Origin: Streptomyces sp. NBC_00525
GTDB taxonomy: Bacteria > Actinomycetota > Actinomycetes > Streptomycetales > Streptomycetaceae
NCBI RefSeq assembly: GCF_036346595.1
Contig: NZ_CP107834.1
Coordinates: forward strand, 2,356,001 to 2,420,000
Reading direction: 5' to 3'
DNA: 64,000 nt
Shown here: positions 9,554 to 18,993 of the stretch, one piece after another
Numbering within the stretch: position 1 is the first letter of the stretch
Layout: the number at the start of each line of letters is the position of its first letter
Notes under the pieces: generated by a model
The model's database searches: none
The model's input: the letters and a program-made list of their open reading frames with translations, nothing else
Told to the model about the DNA's origin: nothing
Made by a program: the position numbers and the translations under genes

Positions 9554-9662
9554 GGGTAGAGGGACCCCCAAAACGACACGACCGGCTTCGGAGGCGCCGC
9601 TTCACCGCAGGAACACGTATGGGCATCGGCAGCCATATGCCGAGAACGATGGAGGAGACCAC

Positions 9663-10568
9663 ATGTCGCCCCGGCTCGACGTACCGCGTACCCACGACGC
9701 GCCGTCAGCATGTCCCCAGGGACACACCGCATCAGACACCGAAGCGCCCGACGGGCTCGAAGGCCTTGAGGGACTGCCCGAGATCCCGCCCTACACCGAG
9801 GTGGGGGCGCTGGACGCCAGGGCCCTGTCGAAGACGCTCTTCGCCCGGCTCGAAGTCCTCGACGAGGGCACGCCGGAGTACTCGTACGTACGCAACACCC
9901 TCGTCGAGCTGAACCTGGCCCTGGTCAAGTTCGCCGCGTCCCGGTTCCGCTCCCGCAGCGAGCCGATGGAGGACATCGTCCAGGTCGGCACGATCGGCCT
10001 CATCAAGGCGATCGACCGTTTCGAGCTCAGCCGCGGGGTCGAGTTCCCGACCTTCGCGATGCCGACCATCATCGGCGAGATCAAGCGCTTCTTCCGCGAC
10101 ACCAGCTGGTCCGTGCGCGTCCCGCGCCGCCTGCAGGAGCTGCGGCTCGACCTGGCCAAGGCGGGCGACGAGCTCGCCCAGCAGCTCGACAGGGCGCCCA
10201 CCGTGGGCGAGCTCGCCGACCGCCTTGGCCTCGGCCACGACGAGGTCGTGGAAGGCATGGCCGCGAGCAACGCGTACACCGCCAGCTCGCTGGACGCCAC
10301 GCCCGACGAGGACGAGCACGAGGGCGCGCTGGCCGACCGGATCGGTTACGAGGACCACGGCCTCGAAGGCATCGAGTACGTCGAGTCCCTCAAGCCGCTC
10401 ATCGCCGCGCTGCCGGGCCGCGACCGCAAGATCCTCTCGCTCCGGTTCGTCGCCAACATGACGCAGTCGGAGATCGGCGAGGAGCTGGGCATCTCCCAGA
10501 TGCACGTGTCCAGACTGCTCTCGCGCACGCTGGTCAAGCTGCGCAAGGGTCTGACGCTGGACGAGTGA
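9663..10568 (+). CDS. RNA polymerase sigma factor, SigB/SigF/SigG family (SigI-like)
   Basis: 301 residues from ATG 9663, with a strong GGAGGAGA ribosome site 6 nt upstream; the longer in-frame reading upstream crosses the promoter region. Region 2 is seen in LVKFAASRFRSRSEPMEDIVQVGTIGLIKAIDRF with the polymerase-binding and -10 motifs, region 3 in RVPRRLQELRLDLAKA, and region 4 in LPGRDRKILSLRFVANMTQSEIGEELGISQMHVSRLL with the helix-turn-helix. The family is the stress/differentiation sigma group controlled by partner switching. The neighbouring kinase and STAS genes support that. Confidence 0.93.
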   Translation: MSPRLDVPRTHDAPSACPQGHTASDTEAPDGLEGLEGLPEIPPYTEVGALDARALSKTLFARLEVLDEGTPEYSYVRNTLVELNLALVKFAASRFRSRSEPMEDIVQVGTIGLIKAIDRFELSRGVEFPTFAMPTIIGEIKRFFRDTSWSVRVPRRLQELRLDLAKAGDELAQQLDRAPTVGELADRLGLGHDEVVEGMAASNAYTASSLDATPDEDEHEGALADRIGYEDHGLEGIEYVESLKPLIAALPGRDRKILSLRFVANMTQSEIGEELGISQMHVSRLLSRTLVKLRKGLTLDE

Positions 10569-10581
10569 GGCTCGGCCACCG

Positions 10582-10623
10582 ACGGGAAGGGCCCGCCCCC
10601 TCGGGGCGGGCCCTTCCCGTTTC
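10582..10623 (+). terminator. Intrinsic terminator between sigma factor gene and hutI
   Basis: 18-bp perfect stem (10582-10599 with 10603-10620), 3-nt CTC loop, then TTT. It lies between the convergent ends of the sigma factor gene and hutI and could serve both. Confidence 0.9.
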
Positions 10624-10629
10624 GCCGCG

Positions 10630-11817
10630 TCAGCCGCCGTACGGGGCCACCACGCGCTCCCCGGCCCGCCACACCTCGCGGACCAGCGGCACGCCCGGCC
10701 GGTACGCGAGGTGGACGTGGCTCGGCGCGTCCAGCAGGACCAGGTCGGCGCGGGCACCCGGAGCGAGCCGGCCGACGTCGTCGCGGCGCAGGGCCGCCGC
10801 GCCGCCCGCCGTGGCGGACCAGACGGCCTCGTCCGGGGTCATGCCCATGTCCCGCACGGCCAGGGCGACACAGAACGGCATCGACGAGGTGAACGAGGAG
10901 CCCGGGTTGCAGTCCGTGGAGAGCGCGACGGTGGCGCCCGCGTCGAGCAGCCTGCGGGCGTCCGGCCAGGCGGCGCGGGTGGAGAACTCGGCGCCCGGCA
11001 GCAGGGTGGCGACGGTGTCCGACTGGGCGAGGGCGTCCACGTCCGCGTCGGTCAGGTGGGTGCAGTGGTCGGCCGAGGCGGCGCCGAGCTCCACGGCGAG
11101 CCGGACGCCGGGGCCGTGGCCGAGCTGGTTGGCGTGGACGCGGGCGCGCAGGCCGCGCGCGAGGCCCGCGGTGAGGATGGCGCGGGCCTGGTCGCCGTCG
11201 AACGCGCCGCGCTCGCAGAAGACGTCGATCCAGCGGGCGTGCGGGGCGCAGGCGTCGAGCATCGGGCCGGTGACCAGGTCCACGTAGCCGGCCGGGTCGT
11301 CGGCGTAGTCCGGGGAGACGATGTGGGCGCCGAGGAAGGTGACCTCGTCGGTGTGGCGGGCGGCGATGCGCAGGGCGCGGGCCTCGTCCTCGACGGTCAG
11401 GCCGTAGCCGGACTTGGTCTCCAGGACGGTGGTGCCCTGGCGCAGCGCCTCGGCGAGGTAGCGGGCGACGTTGGCGGAGAGCTGTTCGTCGGTGGCGGCG
11501 CGGGTGGCGGCGACGGTGGTGCGGATGCCGCCCGCGCTGTAGGCGCGGCCGGACATGCGGGCGTTGAACTCCTGGGTGCGGTCGCCCGCGAAGACCAGGT
11601 GGGAGTGGGAGTCGACGAAGCCGGGGATCACGGCCCGGCCGCCCGCGTCGACGGCGTTGTCGGTGGCGGGTGCTTTGCTGGACGCACCGGTCCAGACGAC
11701 GCGGTCGCCCTCGATGACGACGGCCGCGTCCTGGATCAGCCCGAGGGGGGAGCCGTCGCCGAGGGAGGGGTCGTTGGTGACCAGGGCGGAGATGTGGGTG
11801 ATGGCGGTCGTCGTCAT
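10630..11817 (-). CDS. hutI: Imidazolonepropionase
   Basis: 395 residues, start ATG 11817 ([10 protein letters not shown]). The enzyme opens the imidazolone ring to give N-formimino-glutamate, the third step of histidine breakdown. Metal-site motifs are present: [12 protein letters not shown] (HxH near residue 70), the [10 protein letters not shown] histidine near 230, and [10 protein letters not shown] (metal Asp) near 300. It is last in the hutU-M20-hutF-hutI cluster, 83 nt after hutF. Confidence 0.96.
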   Translation of the reverse strand: MTTTAITHISALVTNDPSLGDGSPLGLIQDAAVVIEGDRVVWTGASSKAPATDNAVDAGGRAVIPGFVDSHSHLVFAGDRTQEFNARMSGRAYSAGGIRTTVAATRAATDEQLSANVARYLAEALRQGTTVLETKSGYGLTVEDEARALRIAARHTDEVTFLGAHIVSPDYADDPAGYVDLVTGPMLDACAPHARWIDVFCERGAFDGDQARAILTAGLARGLRARVHANQLGHGPGVRLAVELGAASADHCTHLTDADVDALAQSDTVATLLPGAEFSTRAAWPDARRLLDAGATVALSTDCNPGSSFTSSMPFCVALAVRDMGMTPDEAVWSATAGGAAALRRDDVGRLAPGARADLVLLDAPSHVHLAYRPGVPLVREVWRAGERVVAPYGG

Positions 11818-11900
11818 CGGGGGGCTGCTCTCCTTGCGTGGGGGAGGCCGGGGGCTGTCGTCCGCCGGGCCGGCTGCTCGGGGGATGTGCCGGGCGGCTT

Positions 11901-13286
11901 CTAGGGGCGCAGCGCGCCGATGGCCCGGGCGAGTGCGCGGGGGACGTCGTCGACCAGCGTGTGGTGTCCGTCGCGTACGAGATGGCGGCCCGCCACCACG
12001 GTGTGGCGGACATCGGCCGCGGAGGCGGCGAATACGGCGGTCTCCGCTGCCAGCCGGGGCACGGGTCCGGCCGTCCTGACGGAGTCGAGGGCGACGGTCA
12101 CCAGATCGGCCGGGGCGCCCGCCTCCAGAACGCCCGCGCCGGGCCGGCCGAGCGCGGCGTGGCCGTCGGCGGAGGCGGCGCGCAGCAGGGCGGCGGCGGT
12201 CCAGTGGCCGCGCCGGCGGGTGCGCAGCCGTTCGTTCAGCTCCATGGCGCGGGCCTCCTCGAAGAGGTCGATCACCGCGTGGCTGTCGCTGCCCAGGGAG
12301 AGCGGGGAGCCGGCGTGCTGGAGGGCGGCGGCGGGTCCGATGCCGTCGGCGAGGTCGCGTTCGGTCGTCGGGCACATGCAGGTGCCGGTGGAGGTGGCGC
12401 CGATGAGGGCGATGTCCTCGTCGGTGAGGTGGGTGTTGTGGACGCCGGTGGTGCGCGGTCCGAGGACGCCGTGGTCGGCGAGGAGCCGGGTGGGGGTGCG
12501 TCCGTGGGCGGCGAGGCAGGCGTCGTTCTCGGCGGTCTGCTCGGAGAGGTGGACGTGCAGGGGGGCCCGCCGTTCCTCGGCCCAGCGGGCGACGGTGGCG
12601 AGCTGGGCGGCCGGGACCGCCCGGACGGAGTGGACGGCGGCGCCGATGAGGGCGTGGTCGTCGCCCCTGAGTCCGGCGGCGCGTTCGGCCCAGGCGTCGG
12701 CGGTGCCGTCGCTGAAGCGTGCCTGGTGGTGGTCGGGGGCGCGGTGGTCGTCGGGGCCGGTGCCGAATCCGGCGGAGAGGTAGGCGGTGTCGAGGAGGGT
12801 GATCCGGATGCCGGCGGCGCGGGCGGCCTCGATCAGGGCCTCGCCCATGGCGTTGGGGTTGTCGTAGGGGGTGCCGCCGGGGCCGTGGTGCAGGTAGTGG
12901 AATTCGCCGACGGCGGTGATGCCGGCGAGCGCCATCTCGGCGTACACGGCGCGGGCGAGCGCGTAGTAGCTGTCGGGGTCGAGCCGGGAGGAGACCTGGT
13001 ACATGGTCTCGCGCCAGGTCCAGAAGGTGCCCGAGCCGACCTGGACGGTGGAGCGCAGGGCACGGTGGAAGGCGTGCGAGTGGGTGTTGGCCAGGCCCGG
13101 CAGGGTGAGGCCGCGCAGCGCGGTGGCGCCGGGCGGCGCGGTGTCGACGCCGGTGCGGACGCGGGCGATCCGCCCGTCCGCCACGTCCAGGGCGACGCCC
13201 GGCTCGACATGGGTGCCGAGCCAGGCGTGGGAGAGCCAGTACGTCTCGGTGACGGGCGCGCCCGTCGCCTCCGTCGTCAGCGGCAC
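11901..13286 (-). CDS. hutF: Formimidoylglutamate deiminase
   Basis: 461 residues from GTG 13286. The amidohydrolase fold carries [12 protein letters not shown] (metal HxH), HVHLSEQ and [23 protein letters not shown], the last typical of HutF. The enzyme removes ammonia from N-formimino-glutamate to give N-formylglutamate. Start choice: GTG 13286 overlaps the stop of the preceding gene by 10 nt, fitting translational coupling. hutG (N-formylglutamate deformylase), which would complete this route, is not in the window. Confidence 0.93.
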   Translation of the reverse strand: MPLTTEATGAPVTETYWLSHAWLGTHVEPGVALDVADGRIARVRTGVDTAPPGATALRGLTLPGLANTHSHAFHRALRSTVQVGSGTFWTWRETMYQVSSRLDPDSYYALARAVYAEMALAGITAVGEFHYLHHGPGGTPYDNPNAMGEALIEAARAAGIRITLLDTAYLSAGFGTGPDDHRAPDHHQARFSDGTADAWAERAAGLRGDDHALIGAAVHSVRAVPAAQLATVARWAEERRAPLHVHLSEQTAENDACLAAHGRTPTRLLADHGVLGPRTTGVHNTHLTDEDIALIGATSTGTCMCPTTERDLADGIGPAAALQHAGSPLSLGSDSHAVIDLFEEARAMELNERLRTRRRGHWTAAALLRAASADGHAALGRPGAGVLEAGAPADLVTVALDSVRTAGPVPRLAAETAVFAASAADVRHTVVAGRHLVRDGHHTLVDDVPRALARAIGALRP

Positions 13287-14518
13287 GCGAGACCTTCCAG
13301 TACGTCGGCGAGTGCGGTGACCCCGGCGGCGCAGTCGTCCTCGGCGGCGTGTTCGGCCGGTGAGTGCGAGACCCCGGTCGGGTTCCGTACGAACAGCATG
13401 GCGGTCGGCACGGAGGCGGACAAAATACCCGCGTCGTGTCCGGCGCCGGTGCCGAGCACGGGGACCGGGCGGCCGGTGCCGCGGGTGGACTTCTCCAGCA
13501 GGGTGCCCAGCTCGTCGCGCAGGGCGTGCCGGAACTCGACGACGGGCGTGAACGACTCGCGGACGACGTCGAGGTCGATGCCGGCCCGGTCGGCGTGTTC
13601 GCGGGCGGCCCGTTCGACGGCGGCGACGACGGTGTCCAGGGTGTCCTGGTCGGCGGCGCGCGAGTCGAGCCAGCCGCGTACGAGGGAGGGGATGGCGTTG
13701 ACCCCGTTGGGCTCGACGGCGACCTTGCCGAAGGTGGCGAGGGCGCCGGCGAGTTCGGCCTCGCGGCGGGCGGCGAGGACGGTCTCGGCGTAGGTGAGCA
13801 TCGGGTCGCGGCGGTCGGTGAGCCGGGTGGTGCCCGCGTGGTTGGCCTCGCCCCGGAAGTCGAACCGCCAGCGTCCGTGCGGCCAGATGGCGGAGGCGAT
13901 GCCGACCGGGTCGCCGGAGAGGTCCAGGGCGCGGCCCTGCTCGACGTGGAGTTCGACGAAGGCGCCGATCCGGGCGAGCCGTTCGGGGTCGGGGCCGATG
14001 GCGTCGGGGTCGTGTCCGGCGGCGGACATGGCCTGCGGGAGGGTGACGCCGTCCGCGTCGCGCAGCCGGTGCGCGGCCTCGGCGGTCAGCTGGCCGGCGG
14101 CGAGCCGGGAGCCGACGCAGGCGAGGCCGAAGCGGGCGCCCTCCTCGTCGCCGAAGTTGGTGATGGCCAGCGGTCTGGTGAACGTGGCGCCCCGGCGGCG
14201 CAGTTCGTCGAGCGCGGCGAACGAGGAGACGACGCCGAGCGGCCCGTCGAAGGCGCCGCCGTCCGGTACGGAGTCCAGGTGGGAGCCGGTGACGACGGCG
14301 TCCCCGGCGAGGGGGTCGCCGAGCCAGGCCCACTGGTTGCCGTTGCGGTCGGTCTCGACGGTCAGCCCGCGTGCCTCGCCCTGTTCGCGGAACCAGGCCC
14401 GGCAGTCGGTGTCGGCCCCGGTCCAGGCGTAGCGCCGGTATCCCCCGCTGCCGGCGTGCAGGCCGATGGGGGCCAGTTCGGCCCACATGGTCCGGAAGCC
14501 GGAGGGTGCGGGTGTCAC
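13277..14518 (-). CDS. M20 family amidohydrolase (allantoate amidohydrolase / N-carbamoyl-amino acid hydrolase type)
   Basis: 413 residues from GTG 14518, overlapping the hutU stop as GTGA. Binuclear metal motifs of the hydantoinase/carbamoylase group are clear: [39 protein letters not shown] and the C-terminal [11 protein letters not shown]. Annotated relatives are called allantoate amidohydrolases, but this gene is locked inside a hut operon with no ureide genes. An N-acyl- or N-formyl-glutamate substrate would therefore make sense; that is inference. Confidence 0.88.
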   Translation of the reverse strand: MTPAPSGFRTMWAELAPIGLHAGSGGYRRYAWTGADTDCRAWFREQGEARGLTVETDRNGNQWAWLGDPLAGDAVVTGSHLDSVPDGGAFDGPLGVVSSFAALDELRRRGATFTRPLAITNFGDEEGARFGLACVGSRLAAGQLTAEAAHRLRDADGVTLPQAMSAAGHDPDAIGPDPERLARIGAFVELHVEQGRALDLSGDPVGIASAIWPHGRWRFDFRGEANHAGTTRLTDRRDPMLTYAETVLAARREAELAGALATFGKVAVEPNGVNAIPSLVRGWLDSRAADQDTLDTVVAAVERAAREHADRAGIDLDVVRESFTPVVEFRHALRDELGTLLEKSTRGTGRPVPVLGTGAGHDAGILSASVPTAMLFVRNPTGVSHSPAEHAAEDDCAAGVTALADVLEGLACR

Positions 14519-16173
14519 GCGTCCTCCCGCATCGGGACGCGCACGCCCTTGTCCTGCGCGACGGAGTCGGCGATGTCGTAGCCCGCGTCCACGTGCCGGA
14601 TGACGCCCATGCCCGGGTCGTTGGTGAGGACCCGGCGGATCTTCTCGCCGGCCGGCTCCGTGCCGTCCGCGACGGTCACCTGTCCGGCGTGGATGGAGCG
14701 GCCCATGCCGACGCCGCCGCCGTGGTGCAGGGAGACCCAGGACGCCCCGGACGCCACGTTGACCATGGCGTTCAGCAGCGGCCAGTCGGCGATCGCGTCG
14801 GAGCCGTCGAGCATGGCCTCGGTCTCGCGGTAGGGGGAGGCGACGGAGCCGCAGTCCAGGTGGTCGCGCCCGATCGCCAGCGGGGCCGCCAGCTCGCCGC
14901 TCGCCACCATGTCGTTGAAGCGCTCGCCGGCCCGGTCGCGTTCGCCGTAGCCGAGCCAGCAGATGCGGGCGGGCAGGCCCTGGAAGTGGACGCGCTCGCC
15001 GGCCATCCTGATCCAGCGGTGCAGGGACTCGTTCTCCGGGAAGAGTTCGAGCAGTGCCTTGTCCGTCTTGTGGATGTCGGACGCCTCACCGGACAGCGCC
15101 GCCCAGCGGAACGGGCCCTTGCCCTCGCAGAACAGCGGCCGGATGTAGGCCGGTACGAAGCCGGGGAAGTCGAAGGCGCGCTCGTATCCGGCGAGTTGTG
15201 CCTCGCCCCGGATGGAGTTGCCGTAGTCGAAGACCTCCGCGCCGGCGTCCATGAAGCCGACCATGGCCTCGACGTGCCGGGCCATCGACTCGCGGGCCCG
15301 AAGGGTGAAGTCGGCGGGCTTCTCGGCGGCGTAGGAGGCCATGTCGTCGAAGTCGACGCCGGCCGGGAGGTAGGAGAGCGGGTCGTGCGCGCTGGTCTGG
15401 TCGGTGACGATGTCGATGGGGGCGCCCTCGGCGAGCAGCCGGGGCAGCAGCTCGGCCGCGTTGCCGAGGAGGCCGATGGAGAGCGGGCGGCGGGCGTCGC
15501 GGGCCTCGACGGCGAGCTGGAGGGCGTGCTCCGGGGAGTCGGCCTTCACGTCCAGGTAGCGGTGCTCGATGCGGCGTTCGATGGCGCGCGGGTCGCAGTC
15601 GATACAGATGGCGACGCCGTCGTTCATGGTCACGGCGAGCGGCTGGGCGCCGCCCATGCCGCCGAGTCCGGCGGTCAGGGTGATGGTGCCGGCCAGGGTA
15701 CCGCCGAACTTCTTGGCGGCGACGGCGGCGAAGGTCTCGTAGGTGCCCTGGAGGATGCCCTGGGTGCCGATGTAGATCCAGGAACCGGCGGTCATCTGGC
15801 CGTACATGGTGAGTCCGAGCGCCTCCAGGCGGCGGAACTCCTCCCAGTTCGCCCAGTCGCCGACCAGGTTGGAGTTGGCGATCAGCACACGGGGCGCCCA
15901 CTCGTGGGTCTGCATGACGCCGACCGGGCGGCCGGACTGGACGAGCATCGTTTCGTCCTGCTTGAGCGTGCGCAGCGTACGGACCATCGCGTCGAAGGAG
16001 CGCCAGTCGCGGGCCGCCTTGCCGGTGCCGCCGTAGACGACGAGCTTGTCGGGGTGCTCGGCGACCTCGGGGTCGAGGTTGTTCTGGAGCATCCGCAGGG
16101 CGGCTTCCTGCTGCCAGCCCAGGGCACTCAGTTCCGTACCGCGCGGCGCCCGTACGGGGCGGGGTCCTGACAT
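14515..16173 (-). CDS. hutU: Urocanate hydratase
   Basis: 552 residues, the normal length. Urocanase adds water to urocanate using NAD+ as electrophile. Family features are visible: [14 protein letters not shown] near residue 45, [10 protein letters not shown] in the NAD-binding domain, and the [18 protein letters not shown] and [15 protein letters not shown] segments near the C-terminus. It is the first gene of the operon, with a GAGGAGG ribosome site before ATG 16173 and a perfect palindrome 56-74 nt upstream. No hutH is next to it. Confidence 0.97.
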   Translation of the reverse strand: MSGPRPVRAPRGTELSALGWQQEAALRMLQNNLDPEVAEHPDKLVVYGGTGKAARDWRSFDAMVRTLRTLKQDETMLVQSGRPVGVMQTHEWAPRVLIANSNLVGDWANWEEFRRLEALGLTMYGQMTAGSWIYIGTQGILQGTYETFAAVAAKKFGGTLAGTITLTAGLGGMGGAQPLAVTMNDGVAICIDCDPRAIERRIEHRYLDVKADSPEHALQLAVEARDARRPLSIGLLGNAAELLPRLLAEGAPIDIVTDQTSAHDPLSYLPAGVDFDDMASYAAEKPADFTLRARESMARHVEAMVGFMDAGAEVFDYGNSIRGEAQLAGYERAFDFPGFVPAYIRPLFCEGKGPFRWAALSGEASDIHKTDKALLELFPENESLHRWIRMAGERVHFQGLPARICWLGYGERDRAGERFNDMVASGELAAPLAIGRDHLDCGSVASPYRETEAMLDGSDAIADWPLLNAMVNVASGASWVSLHHGGGVGMGRSIHAGQVTVADGTEPAGEKIRRVLTNDPGMGVIRHVDAGYDIADSVAQDKGVRVPMREDA

Positions 16174-16228
16174 GGCGGATGCCTCCTCGCGACTGCGACG
16201 GTCGTGCCGTCGTGCCGTCCGTACCGAC

Positions 16229-16247
16229 TGTGAATTTTCTATTCACA
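16229..16247. promoter_or_regulatory. Palindromic operator candidate upstream of hutU
   Basis: TGTGAATTTTCTATTCACA is a perfect 7-bp inverted repeat with a 5-nt centre, AT-rich in a GC-rich genome. It lies in the 269-bp gap between hutU (minus) and the roadblock-like operon (plus). On the minus strand TAGAAA inside it could be a -10 element, so a bound repressor would block hut transcription. Confidence 0.6.
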
Positions 16248-16442
16248 TCTTGGGCGGATGAATACCTCCAGTCAACAGGCCCGGCCGCAGACCCCTTGGA
16301 GCCGATCCGTCCGTTTCGCGACGGCGCATTCTCCGGCAACCGCCCGCATGTACCGATGGAAAATGCCAGAACCCCCACCCGGAGCGAGCACGATGCGTAA
16401 CCTCTGGGTCACAGCCGAACACCGTGTCGGAGGGGAATCCGC

Positions 16443-16835
16443 GTGCCCGGAATCGACGAGTGCCTGCTCGACGTCATGAGACTGCCCGGTGCCAGGGGCG
16501 CCGCGGTCGTCGACTGGACCAGCGGTCTCGCCCTCGGCACCATCGGCGAATCGCCCAACGGCGACCACGAGGCGACCGCCGCCGAGACGGCCGAGGTCGC
16601 CCGGATGGCGGCCGAACAGCCCGCGTTCGCCGAGGGGTTACCCGAGGCCGGGAGCGCTCCCCCGGTCGAGGACGTCCTCGTCACCACGCGCACCGGCTAC
16701 CACGTCCTGCGCTTCGTGGCGACGGAGTTCGACAGCAGCGTCTTCCTCCACCTCTGGCTCGACCGCGCGGAGGGCAATCTGGCGCTGGCCCGGATACGCC
16801 TGGGCGAGATCGCCGAACGGCTGGTCCTCGCATGA
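16443..16835 (+). CDS. Small roadblock/LC7-like protein with a TTA codon
   Basis: 130 residues from GTG 16443, preceded by GGAGGGG. The N-terminal AAVVDWTSGLALGTIGE and the later VEDVLVTTRTGYHVLRFV and VFLHLWLDRAEGNLALARIRL are matched almost step by step by the protein at 18198, so the two are paralogues with a roadblock-like fold. The biochemical role is unknown; roadblock proteins usually partner small GTPases. Codon 66 is TTA (16638-16640), so translation should depend on the bldA tRNA. Its stop overlaps the next gene's ATG. Confidence 0.75.
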   Translation: MPGIDECLLDVMRLPGARGAAVVDWTSGLALGTIGESPNGDHEATAAETAEVARMAAEQPAFAEGLPEAGSAPPVEDVLVTTRTGYHVLRFVATEFDSSVFLHLWLDRAEGNLALARIRLGEIAERLVLA

Positions 16836-17608
16836 CCGCCGCCCTCGCGGACGACACCGCCACCGTCCTCTCCCCCATGCTCCAGCGCCTCGCCGCCGAA
16901 CGCGCCACCGGCGCCCTGATTCGGGACCGGGGCACGCTGTACCTCGCGGACGGCGAGGTCGTCCACGCCGAGAGCCCGGCGACCCCCGGCATCGACGTCC
17001 TGCTCACCCGCAGCGGCGCGCTGCGCCACGAGGGCTGGTGGGACGCGGTCGCCGAGGCGGGGGCCGGGCAGCGGGTCGGGCGGTATCTCGTGGACAGCGG
17101 CCGGGTGCCGGGCGGCGCGCTGGAGCTGTGCCATCTGGGCGCCCTGTACGACGCCGCCTTCTTCGCCCTCGCCCCGACCAGGACCCCGGCGCGCTTCCGC
17201 TACGGCGTGGCGCACTGGATCGGCCCGGTGCGCCCGGTCCCGGTGGACGCCGTGCAGCGCGAGACGCTGCGGCGCCGGGAACTGCTGGACCGGATCTGGC
17301 CGGACCCGGCCGTGGACACGGCCCCGCTGCGCCGGACGGGCCGCCCGGCCGACGCGCCCGTGCCGGTGGGCCGGCGCCGCGTCCTGGAGTGCGTGGACGG
17401 AGCGCGTACGGCCACCGGCATCGCACAGGAGCTGGGCAGGTCCGCGTTCCACATCCTGGTGGACCTGCGGCGCCTCACGGCCGCCGGACTGGTCGAACCG
17501 GTCCCGGAGCGGGCGCCGGAGGCGAGCCGGATCGCGCTGCCCGAGGTCACGGCCGACCCCGACGTCGCCCTGCTGCGCCGGCTCCGAGACGCATTGGAGG
17601 CCCTGTGA
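16832..17608 (+). CDS. PATAN/DUF4388-like protein with C-terminal winged-helix segment
   Basis: 258 residues from ATG 16832, coupled by an ATGA overlap. The first 70 residues (ATGALIRDRGTLYLADGEVVHAESP...GIDVLLTRSG) follow the pattern of PATAN/DUF4388 domains, which in other bacteria occur in signalling proteins and interact with GTPases or response regulators. The C-terminal part (RRVLECVDGARTATGIAQELG, then FHILVDLRRLTAAGLVEPV) looks like a winged helix. The combination suggests a regulator acting with the flanking roadblock proteins. Specific function unknown. Confidence 0.7.
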   Translation: MTAALADDTATVLSPMLQRLAAERATGALIRDRGTLYLADGEVVHAESPATPGIDVLLTRSGALRHEGWWDAVAEAGAGQRVGRYLVDSGRVPGGALELCHLGALYDAAFFALAPTRTPARFRYGVAHWIGPVRPVPVDAVQRETLRRRELLDRIWPDPAVDTAPLRRTGRPADAPVPVGRRRVLECVDGARTATGIAQELGRSAFHILVDLRRLTAAGLVEPVPERAPEASRIALPEVTADPDVALLRRLRDALEAL

Positions 17609-17646
17609 TACGCGCGCTCAGAACGCGTGCCGGAAGGAGACAGCTG

Positions 17647-18102
17647 ATGGTGTCCGAGGCCGAAACGCAGGACGTCCTGGCCGAGCTCCAGCGGTTACGG
17701 GCCCGGGTTCCGCTTCTCTCCGGCGCGCTGGCGGCCAGCACGGACGGCCTGGTCCTGGCCCATGACACGCCGGGGGTGGAGGCCGAGGGCGTCGCCGCGC
17801 TGACCGCCGCCGCGCTCGGCGTCGCCGTCCGGATGACCGCGGCCACCGGCCGCGACGGCTTCCGGGAACTGCTCGTACGCGGCGAGTCCGGCTACATCGC
17901 GACGTACGCGGCCGGCTCGCAGGCCGTCCTCACCCTGCTGGCCGAGGACCGGATCAACGTCGGCCGGCTCCATCTGGAGGGCCGCCGGGCCGGCTCCCGG
18001 ATCGGCGAACTCGTCGACCGGGCCCTCGCGCGGGCCCCGCGGCCCGCCCCCGCGCCCCACCCCCCGCAGCAGCCGGGCACCCTCCCGCACCGCCCGGTCT
18101 GA
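17647..18102 (+). CDS. Roadblock/LC7 domain protein with a TTA codon
   Basis: 151 residues from ATG 17647, chosen because AAGGAG lies 10 nt upstream; a GTG at 17605 overlapping the previous stop is the alternative. The core LRARVPLLSGALAASTDGLVLAHDTPGVEAEGVAALTAA and the later strand YIATYAAGSQAVLTLLAE are typical of roadblock/MglB-like proteins. Codon 17 is TTA (17695-17697), in frame from either start, giving a second bldA-dependent gene in this operon. The C-terminus is a proline-rich tail. Confidence 0.8.
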   Translation: MVSEAETQDVLAELQRLRARVPLLSGALAASTDGLVLAHDTPGVEAEGVAALTAAALGVAVRMTAATGRDGFRELLVRGESGYIATYAAGSQAVLTLLAEDRINVGRLHLEGRRAGSRIGELVDRALARAPRPAPAPHPPQQPGTLPHRPV

Positions 18103-18197
18103 GCCACGCCCGCGCACCGGCCGGGCGTCCCCGACACCACCCCACCACGCAACGGAACCGGCCGCAGTCGGCCGGTCAGAGAAAGGGAGCACCACTC

Positions 18198-18572
18198 ATG
18201 GCGAACACCGAAGCGTCACTGAAGGAAGCGATGTCGTCCATCGAGGGCACCACCGGTGTCGCCCTCGTCGACTTCACGAGCGGCATGGCGCTGGGCACCC
18301 TCGGCGGCGGCAAGGACTTCAACCTGGAGGTCGCGGCCGCCGGCAACACCGATGTCGTACGCGCCAAGCTCCGCACGATGGAGCACCTCGGCATCCAGGA
18401 CGAGATCGAGGACATCCTGATCACGCTGGGCAGCCAGTACCACCTGATCCGGCTGCTCAAGTCCCGCGGCAACACCGGCCTGTTCCTCTACCTCGTGCTG
18501 GACTCCGGGCGCGCCAACCTGGCCATGGCCCGCCACCAGCTGAAGAAGATCGAGGCGGACCTGGAGGTCTGA
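18198..18572 (+). CDS. Small roadblock-like protein, paralogue of the first gene of the operon
   Basis: 124 residues from ATG 18198 with GAAAGGGAG upstream. GVALVDFTSGMALGTLGG and IEDILITLGSQYHLIRLL and LFLYLVLDSGRANLAMARHQLKKIE mirror the protein at 16443. It is last in the four-gene operon, 95 nt after the roadblock gene, and a hairpin terminator follows at 18580. No TTA codon. Function unknown; the duplication suggests the two form alternative partners of one complex. Confidence 0.75.
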   Translation: MANTEASLKEAMSSIEGTTGVALVDFTSGMALGTLGGGKDFNLEVAAAGNTDVVRAKLRTMEHLGIQDEIEDILITLGSQYHLIRLLKSRGNTGLFLYLVLDSGRANLAMARHQLKKIEADLEV

Positions 18573-18579
18573 GGCGACC

Positions 18580-18609
18580 GGGTACGGGCCGCGCGCGGGG
18601 CCCGTACCC
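18580..18609 (+). terminator. Hairpin after the roadblock-like operon
   Basis: GGGTACGGGCC (18580-18590) pairs perfectly with GGCCCGTACCC (18599-18609) over 11 bp with an 8-nt loop, 7 nt past the stop codon. There is no T-run, as is common in this genus. Confidence 0.7.
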
Positions 18610-18683
18610 ACTCACTCCACGAACAGGCCCCGCGCCACCGCGATGGGTGGCCATGACACTCAACTCCCGTCCTGACCACGGAC

Positions 18684-18734
18684 GTTGCAGGATGATGCAA
18701 CACCCTTGACCCCCTCGTGACCCGGTGACATGGT
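18684..18734 (+). promoter_or_regulatory. Inverted repeat and possible promoter for the SARP gene
   Basis: GTTGCA (18684-18689) and TGCAAC (18696-18701) form a perfect inverted repeat with a 6-nt centre. TTGACC follows at 18705-18710 and CATGGT at 18729-18734 with an 18-nt spacer, a plausible vegetative promoter. The start of the SARP gene is about 260 nt downstream, so the 421-bp gap 18573-18993 holds the terminator above, this element and an otherwise featureless leader. Confidence 0.4.
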
Positions 18735-18993
18735 GAGGGCCGCGCGAGCGAGGAGAGTGGCACACGAAGCCTCTGTACGGGAGAGCGGGGGCAACGACGG
18801 ACGCCCCCTCCGCGGACTGGCCGGGCCGGGTGACCACCCTCGAACGCCGATCCGTTCCGCTCCCTGCTGCTCCACGCCGGGCCCCGTTGCCCCCGGACAC
18901 CCGCTTCTCCGACCTGTCCGGCGCGTGACAGGAACCATTGTTCTCAGTACTGCCCGGTACCTGACCCAAGTCCGGGCTAGGGGGGATCGGGGC

